Shown here: positions 59,201 to 64,000 of the stretch, in pieces
Position numbering within the stretch: the first letter of the stretch is position 1
Layout: each line of letters starts with the position of its first letter
NCBI GenBank assembly: GCA_964036045.1
Contig: OZ038383.1
Location: 113,247,241-113,311,240 of the forward strand
From: Eutreptiella sp. 'Long Island Sound 2002'
Taxonomy: Eukaryota > Euglenozoa > Euglenophyceae > Eutreptiales > Eutreptiaceae
Direction of reading: 5' to 3'
Length of the DNA stretch: 64,000 nucleotides
Notes under the pieces: generated by a model
Seen by the model: the letters and a program-made list of their open reading frames with translations, nothing else
The model's database searches: none
What the model was told of the DNA's origin: nothing
Translations under genes and position numbers: made by a program

Positions 59201-62200
59201 TGCTTTGTCGTCGGGCGCTGCATTGCTTTGTCGTCGGGCTCTGCATTGCTTTGCCGTCGGGCGCTGCATTGCTTTGTCGTCGGGCGCTGCATTCCTTTGT
59301 CGTCGGGCTCTGCATTGCTTTGTCGTCGGGCGCTGCATTGCTTTGTCGTCGGGCTCTGCATTGCTTTGCCGTCGGGCGCTGCATTGCTTTGTCGTCGGGC
59401 GCTGCATTGCTTTGTCGTCGGGCTCTGCATTGCTTTGCCGTCGGGCGCTGCATTGCTCTGTCGTCGGGCGCTGCATTTCTTTGTCGTCGGGCTCTGCATT
59501 GCTTTGCCGTCGGGCGCTGCATTGCTTTGTCGTCAGGCGCTGCATTGCTTTGTCGTCGGGCTCTGCATTGCTTTGCCATCGGGCACTGCATTGCTTTGTC
59601 GTCGGGCGCTGCATTGCTTTGTCGTCAGGCGCTGCATTGCTTTGTCGTCGGGCTCTGCATTGCTTTGCCATCGGGCACTGCATTGCTTTGTCGTCGGGCG
59701 CTCCATTGCTTTGTCGTCGGGCTCTGCATTGCTTTGTCGTCGGGCGCTGCATTGCTTTGTCGTTGGGCGCTGCATTGCTTTGTCGTCGGGCGCTGCATTG
59801 CTTTATCGTCGGGCGCTGCATTGCTTTGCCGTCAGGCTCTGCATTGCTTTGCCGTCGGGCGCTGCATTGCTTTGTCGTCAGGCGCTGCATTGCTTTGTCG
59901 TCGGGCTCTGCATTGCTTTGCCGTCGGGCGCTGCATTGCTTTGCCGTCGGGCGCTGCATTGCTTTGCCGTCGGGCGCTGCATTGCTTTGTTGTCGGGCTC
60001 TGCATTGCTTTGCCGTCGGGCGCTGCATTGCTTTGTCGTCGGGCTTTCCATTGCTTTGCCGTCGGGCTCTGCATTGCTTTGCCGTCGGGGGCTGCGTTGC
60101 TTTGTCGTCAGGCGCTGCATTGCTTTGTCGTTGGGCTCTGCATTGCTTTGCCGTTCGGCGCTGCATTGCTTTGTCGTCGGGCGCTGCATTGTTTTGTCGT
60201 CGGGCTCTGCATTGCTTTGCTGTCGGGGGCTGCATTGCTTTGTCGTCGGGCGCTGCATTGCTTTGTCGTCGGGCGCTGCATTGCTTTGTCGTCGGGCGCT
60301 GCATTGCTTTGCCGTCGGGCGCTGCATTGCTTTGTCGTCGGGCGCTGCATTGCTTTGTCGTCGGGGGCTGCATTGCTTTGTCGTCAGGCTCTGCATTGCT
60401 TTGTCGTCGGGCCCTGCGTTGCTTTGCCCTGGGGCGCTGCATTGCTTTGTCGTCGGGCGCTGCATTGCTTTGTCGTCGGGCTCTGCATTGCTTTGCCGTC
60501 GGGCGCTGCATTGCTTTGTCGTCGGGCGCTGCATCGCTTTGTCGTCGGGCTCTGCATTGCTTTGTTGTCGGGCGCTGCATTGCTTTGTTGTCGGGCGCTG
60601 CATTGCTTTGTCGTCGGACTCTGCATTGCTTTGCCGTCGGGCGCTGCATTGCTTTGTCGTCGGGCGCTGCATTGCTTTGTCGTCGGGCTCTGCATTGCTT
60701 TGCTGTCGGGCGCTGCATTGCTTTGTCGTCGGGCGCTGCATTGGTTTGTCGTCGGGCTCTGCATTGCTTTGTCGTCGGGCGCTGCATTGCTTTGTCGTCA
60801 GGCTCTGCATTACTTTGCCGTCAGGCGCGGCATTGCTTTGTCGTCGGGCGCTGCATTGCTTTGTCGTCAGGCTCTGCATTGCTTTGCCGTCGGGCGCTGC
60901 ATTGCTTTGCCATCGGGCGCTGCATTGCTTTGTCGTCGGGCGCTGCATTGCTTTGCCGTCGGGCGCGGCATTGCTTTGTCGTCGGGGGCTGCATTGCTTT
61001 GTCGTCGGGCGCTGCATTGCTTTGTCGTCGGGCGCTGCAATGCTTTGTCGTCGGTCGCTGCATTGCTTTGTCGTCGGGCTCTGCATTGCTTTGCCGTCGG
61101 GCGCTGCATTGCTTTGTCGTCGGGCGCTGCATTGCTTTGTCGTCGGGCTCTGCATTGCTTTGCCGTCGGGCGCTGCATTGCTTTGTCGTCGGGCGCTGCA
61201 TTGCTTTGTCGTCGCGCTCTGCATTGTCTTGCCGTCAGGCGCTGCATTGCTTTGTCGTCAGGCTCTGCATTGCTTGGCCGTCGGGCGCTGCATTGCTTTG
61301 TCGTCAGGCGCTGCATTGCTTTGTCGTCGGGCTCTGCATTGCTTTGCCGTCGGGCGCTGCATTGCTTTGCCGTCGGGCGCTGCATTGCTTTGTCGTCGGG
61401 CGCTGCATTGCTTTGTCGTCGGGCTCTGCATTGCTTTGCCGTCGGGCGCTGCATTGCTTTGTCGTCGGGCTTTCCATTGCTTTGCTGTCGGGCTCTGCAT
61501 TGCTTTGCCGTCAGGGGCTGCGTTGCTTTGTCGTCGGGCGCTGCATTGCTTTGTCGTTGGGCTCTGCATTGCTTTGCTGCTCGGCGCTGCATTGCTTTGT
61601 CGTCGGGCGCTGCATTGTTTTGTCGTCGGGCTCTGCATTGCTTTGCCGTCGGGCGCTGCATTGCTTTGTCGTCGGGCGCTGCATTGCTTTGTCGTCGGGC
61701 GCTGCATTGCTTTGTCGTCGGGCGCTGCATTGCTTTGCCGTCGGGCGCTACATTGCTTTGTCGTCGGGCGCTGCATTGCTTTGTCGTCGGGGGCTGCATT
61801 GCTTTGTCGTCAAGCTCTGCATTGCTTTGTCGTCGGGCCCTGCGTTGCTTTGCCGTCGGGCGCTGCATTGCTTTGTCGTCGGGCGCTGCATTGCTTTGTC
61901 GTCGGGCTCTGCATTGCTTTGCAGTCGGGCGCTGCATTGCTTTGTCGTCGGGCGCTGCATCGCTTTGTCGTCGGGCTCTGCATTGCTTTGTTGTCGGGCG
62001 CTGCATTGCTTTGTTGTCGGGCGCTGCATTGCTTTGTCGTCGGACTCTGCATTGCTTTGCCGTCGGGCGCTGCATTGCTTTGTCGTCGGGCGCTGCATTG
62101 CTTTGTTGTCGGGCGCTGCATTGCTTTGCTGTCTGGCGCTGCATTGCTTTGTCGTCGGGCGCTGCATTGCTTTGTCGTCGGGCTCTGCATTGCTTTGTCG

Positions 62201-63502
62201 TCGGGCGCTGCATTGCTTTGTCGTCAGGCTCTGCATTGCTTTGCCGTCAGGCGCGGCATTGCTTTGTCGTCGGGCGCTGCATTGCTTTGTCGTCAGGCTC
62301 CGCATTGCTTTGCCGTCGGGCGCTGCATTGCTTTGCCATCGGGCGCTGCATTGCTTTGTCGTCGGGCGCTGCATTGCTTTGCCGTCGGGCGCGGCATTGC
62401 TTTGTCGTCGGGGGCTGCATTGCTTTGTCGTCGGGCGCTGCATTGCTTTGTCGTCGGGCGCTGCAATGCTTTGTCGTCGGTCGCTGCATTGCTTTGTCGT
62501 CGGGCTCTGCACTGCTTTGCCGTCGGGCGCTGCATTGCTTTGCCGTCGGGTTCTGCATTGCTTTGCCGTCGGGCGCTACATTGCTTTGTCGTCGGGCGCT
62601 GCATTGCTTTGTCGTCGGGCTCTGCATTGCCTTGCTGTCGGGCGCTGCATTGCTTTGTCGTCGGGCGCTGCATTGCTTTGTCGTCGCGCTCTGGATTGCT
62701 TTGCCGTCGGGCGCTGCAATGCTTTGTCGTCGGACGCTGCATTGCTTTGTTGTCGGGCTCTGCATTGCTTTGCCGTCGGGCGCGGCATTGCTTTGCCGTC
62801 GGGCGCTGCATTGCTTTGTCATCGGGCTCTGCATTGCTTTGCCCTCGGGCGCTGCATTGCTTTGTTGTCCGGCGCTGCATTGCTTTGTCGTCGGGCGCTG
62901 CATTGCTTTGTCGTCGGGCGCTGCATTGCTTTGTCGTCGGGCGCTGCATTGTTTTGTCGTCGGGCGCTGCATTGCTTTGTCGTCGGGCTCTGCATTGCTT
63001 TGCCGTCGGGCGCTGCATTGCTTTGTCGTCGGGCGCTGCATTGCTTTGTCGTCGGGCGCTGCATTGCTTTGCCGTCGGGCGCTGCATTGCTTTGTCGTCG
63101 GTCACTGCATTGCGTTGTCGTCGGGCTCTGCATTGCTTTGCCGTCAGGCGCTGCCTTGCTTTGCCGTCGGGCTCTGCATTGCTTCGCCGTCGGGCGCTGC
63201 ATTGCTTTGTCGTCGGGCGCTGCATTGCTTTGTCGTCGGGCTCTGCATTGCTTTGCCGTCGGGCGCTGCATTGCTTTGTCGTCGGGCGCTGCATTGCTTT
63301 GTGGTCGGGCTCTGCATTGCTTTGCCGTCGGGCGCTCCATTGCTTTGCCGTCGGGCGCTGCATTGCTTTGTCGTCGGGCTCTGCATTGCTTTGCCGTCGG
63401 GCTCTGCATTGCTTTGCCGTCGGGCGCTGCATTGCTTTGTCGTCGGGCGCTGCATTGCTTTGTCGTCGGGCTCTGCATTGCTTTGCCGTCGGGCGCTGCA
63501 TT

Positions 63503-64000
63503 TGCAGAATTGAATGAATGTAGGGTATAATTGAGGAACGTTGGGTAGAATCGAGGAGATGTAGGCTATGATTGAGGTAATTCAGGACATAATTGAGCAG
63601 ATTTGAGCAGAATTGAGGAAATATAGAGTGTCATTGAGCAAAATTTGCAGATCTGAATAAATGTAGGGCATAATTGAGGAATATTGAGTGGAATGGAGGA
63701 GATGTAGGCTATGATTGAGGTAATTCAGGACATAATTGAGCAGATTTGAGCAGAATTGAGGAAATATAGTGTGTGATTGAGCAACATCAGTAGAATTGAA
63801 AAGGTGTAGAGCATAATTGAGGAGAGCTGAGCCGAATGGACGAACTGTAAGGCATAATTGAAATAATGTAGGGTATAATTGAGAAGAATTGAGCAGAATT
63901 GAGGAAATGTAGGGCATGATTCAGCAGAATTAGCAGAATGAAAAAAGTGTGGAGCATAATTGAGGAAAATTGACTAGAATTGAGGAACTGTAGGCTATGA
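63503..64000. repeat. AT-rich satellite, 143-bp period, continues past window
   Basis: Built from short motifs such as ATAATTGAGGA and AGAATTGAGGA. GATGTAGGCTATGATTGAGG occurs at 63558 and 63701, and GAGGTAATTCAGGACATAAT at 63574 and 63717, both 143 bp apart. Base composition changes abruptly from the GC-rich 23-bp array. The 111-codon minus-strand frame (63582-63917) is repeat-derived. Confidence 0.8.

Larger units (their letters stand above)
29492..63502 (+). repeat. 23-bp satellite, main block (about 1,478 units)
   Basis: 34 kb of the same unit as the first block, same orientation. From the first GGG at 29501 to the last at 63491 is 33,990 bp, or 1,478 x 23 - 4. I found six off-length units: 18-mers at 35275 and 51972, a 22-mer near 50720, 24-mers near 33594 and 58351, and a 28-mer near 37890. 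Their net effect is exactly -4, so all other units are taken to be 23 bp. The common variants are GGGCTC...TTTGCC and GGGCGC...TTTGTC. Every long frame in this interval (up to 5,045 codons on plus, up to 943 on minus) translates the repeat and should not be called a gene. Confidence 0.97.

Noticed and set aside
20450-63501. Minus-strand frames encoding MQRPTTKQCSARRQSNAAPDDKA-type repeats as a secreted or DNA-binding protein family
   Set aside because: Same array read backwards. Frames start and stop at random unit variants (ATG is in every unit, TGA comes from the frequent GTCAGG change).
29492-63502. CRISPR-like array
   Set aside because: Units are contiguous without spacers, and the DNA is eukaryotic.
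29466-63530. Very long plus-strand open frames (2,044, 3,669, 5,045, 3,719, 2,380 codons and others) as giant Cys/Leu-rich repeat proteins
   Set aside because: All three plus frames are open at once with the same 23-residue peptide, which follows from a stop-free 23-bp unit. No start context, introns, or non-repeat domains belong to them.

Overview
Eukaryotic genomic DNA, very repeat-rich. The evidence is a chromodomain Ty3/gypsy retroelement, GT-AG introns of about 200-370 bp inside protein-coding genes, and five different tandem-repeat families. No rRNA, CRISPR or bacterial operon is visible. The taxon cannot be fixed from sequence alone; introns of this size and a TET/JBP-like dioxygenase next to a transposase-like gene would fit an alga, an early-diverging plant or a related protist better than a compact fungal genome, but this is a guess.

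Layout. (1) 1-7900: 3' part of a Ty3/gypsy chromovirus whose pol gene is broken by a 1,636-bp out-of-frame internal duplication, then 1.85 kb of noncoding DNA, a polypurine tract and an LTR-like start. (2) 8075-17374: purine-rich minisatellite built from a 10-bp unit. (3) 17.6-19.1 kb: satellite with an exact 184-bp period. (4) 19.1-20.76 kb: two gene remnants on the minus strand. (5) 20757-22079 and 29492-63502: a 23-bp satellite, about 57 units plus about 1,478 units. (6) 22080-29486: a 7.4-kb element with perfect 24-nt terminal inverted repeats, sitting inside one 23-bp unit of that satellite. (7) 63503-64000: start of an AT-rich 143-bp satellite.

The most interesting part is region 6. It carries two minus-strand genes. 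Gene 1 (546 aa, two exons) looks like a DDE-type transposase. Gene 2 (three exons, 1,166 codons) is a low-complexity, lysine-rich protein whose C-terminus resembles a TET/JBP-type 2-oxoglutarate/Fe(II) dioxygenase, the family that oxidises 5-methylcytosine or thymine in DNA. Gene 2 is interrupted by two in-frame UGA codons, the second in the UGACUAG context known for stop-codon readthrough. Clusters of a GGTTGAAC motif fill the introns, the spacers and both subterminal regions but not the exons. The host satellite is CpG-rich and many of its variants look like CpG decay, so a DNA-demethylase-like gene is embedded in probably methylated satellite DNA.

The very long open frames across the 23-bp array (up to 5,045 codons) are not genes: the unit has no stop in any of six frames, and single transitions cannot create a plus-strand stop in it.
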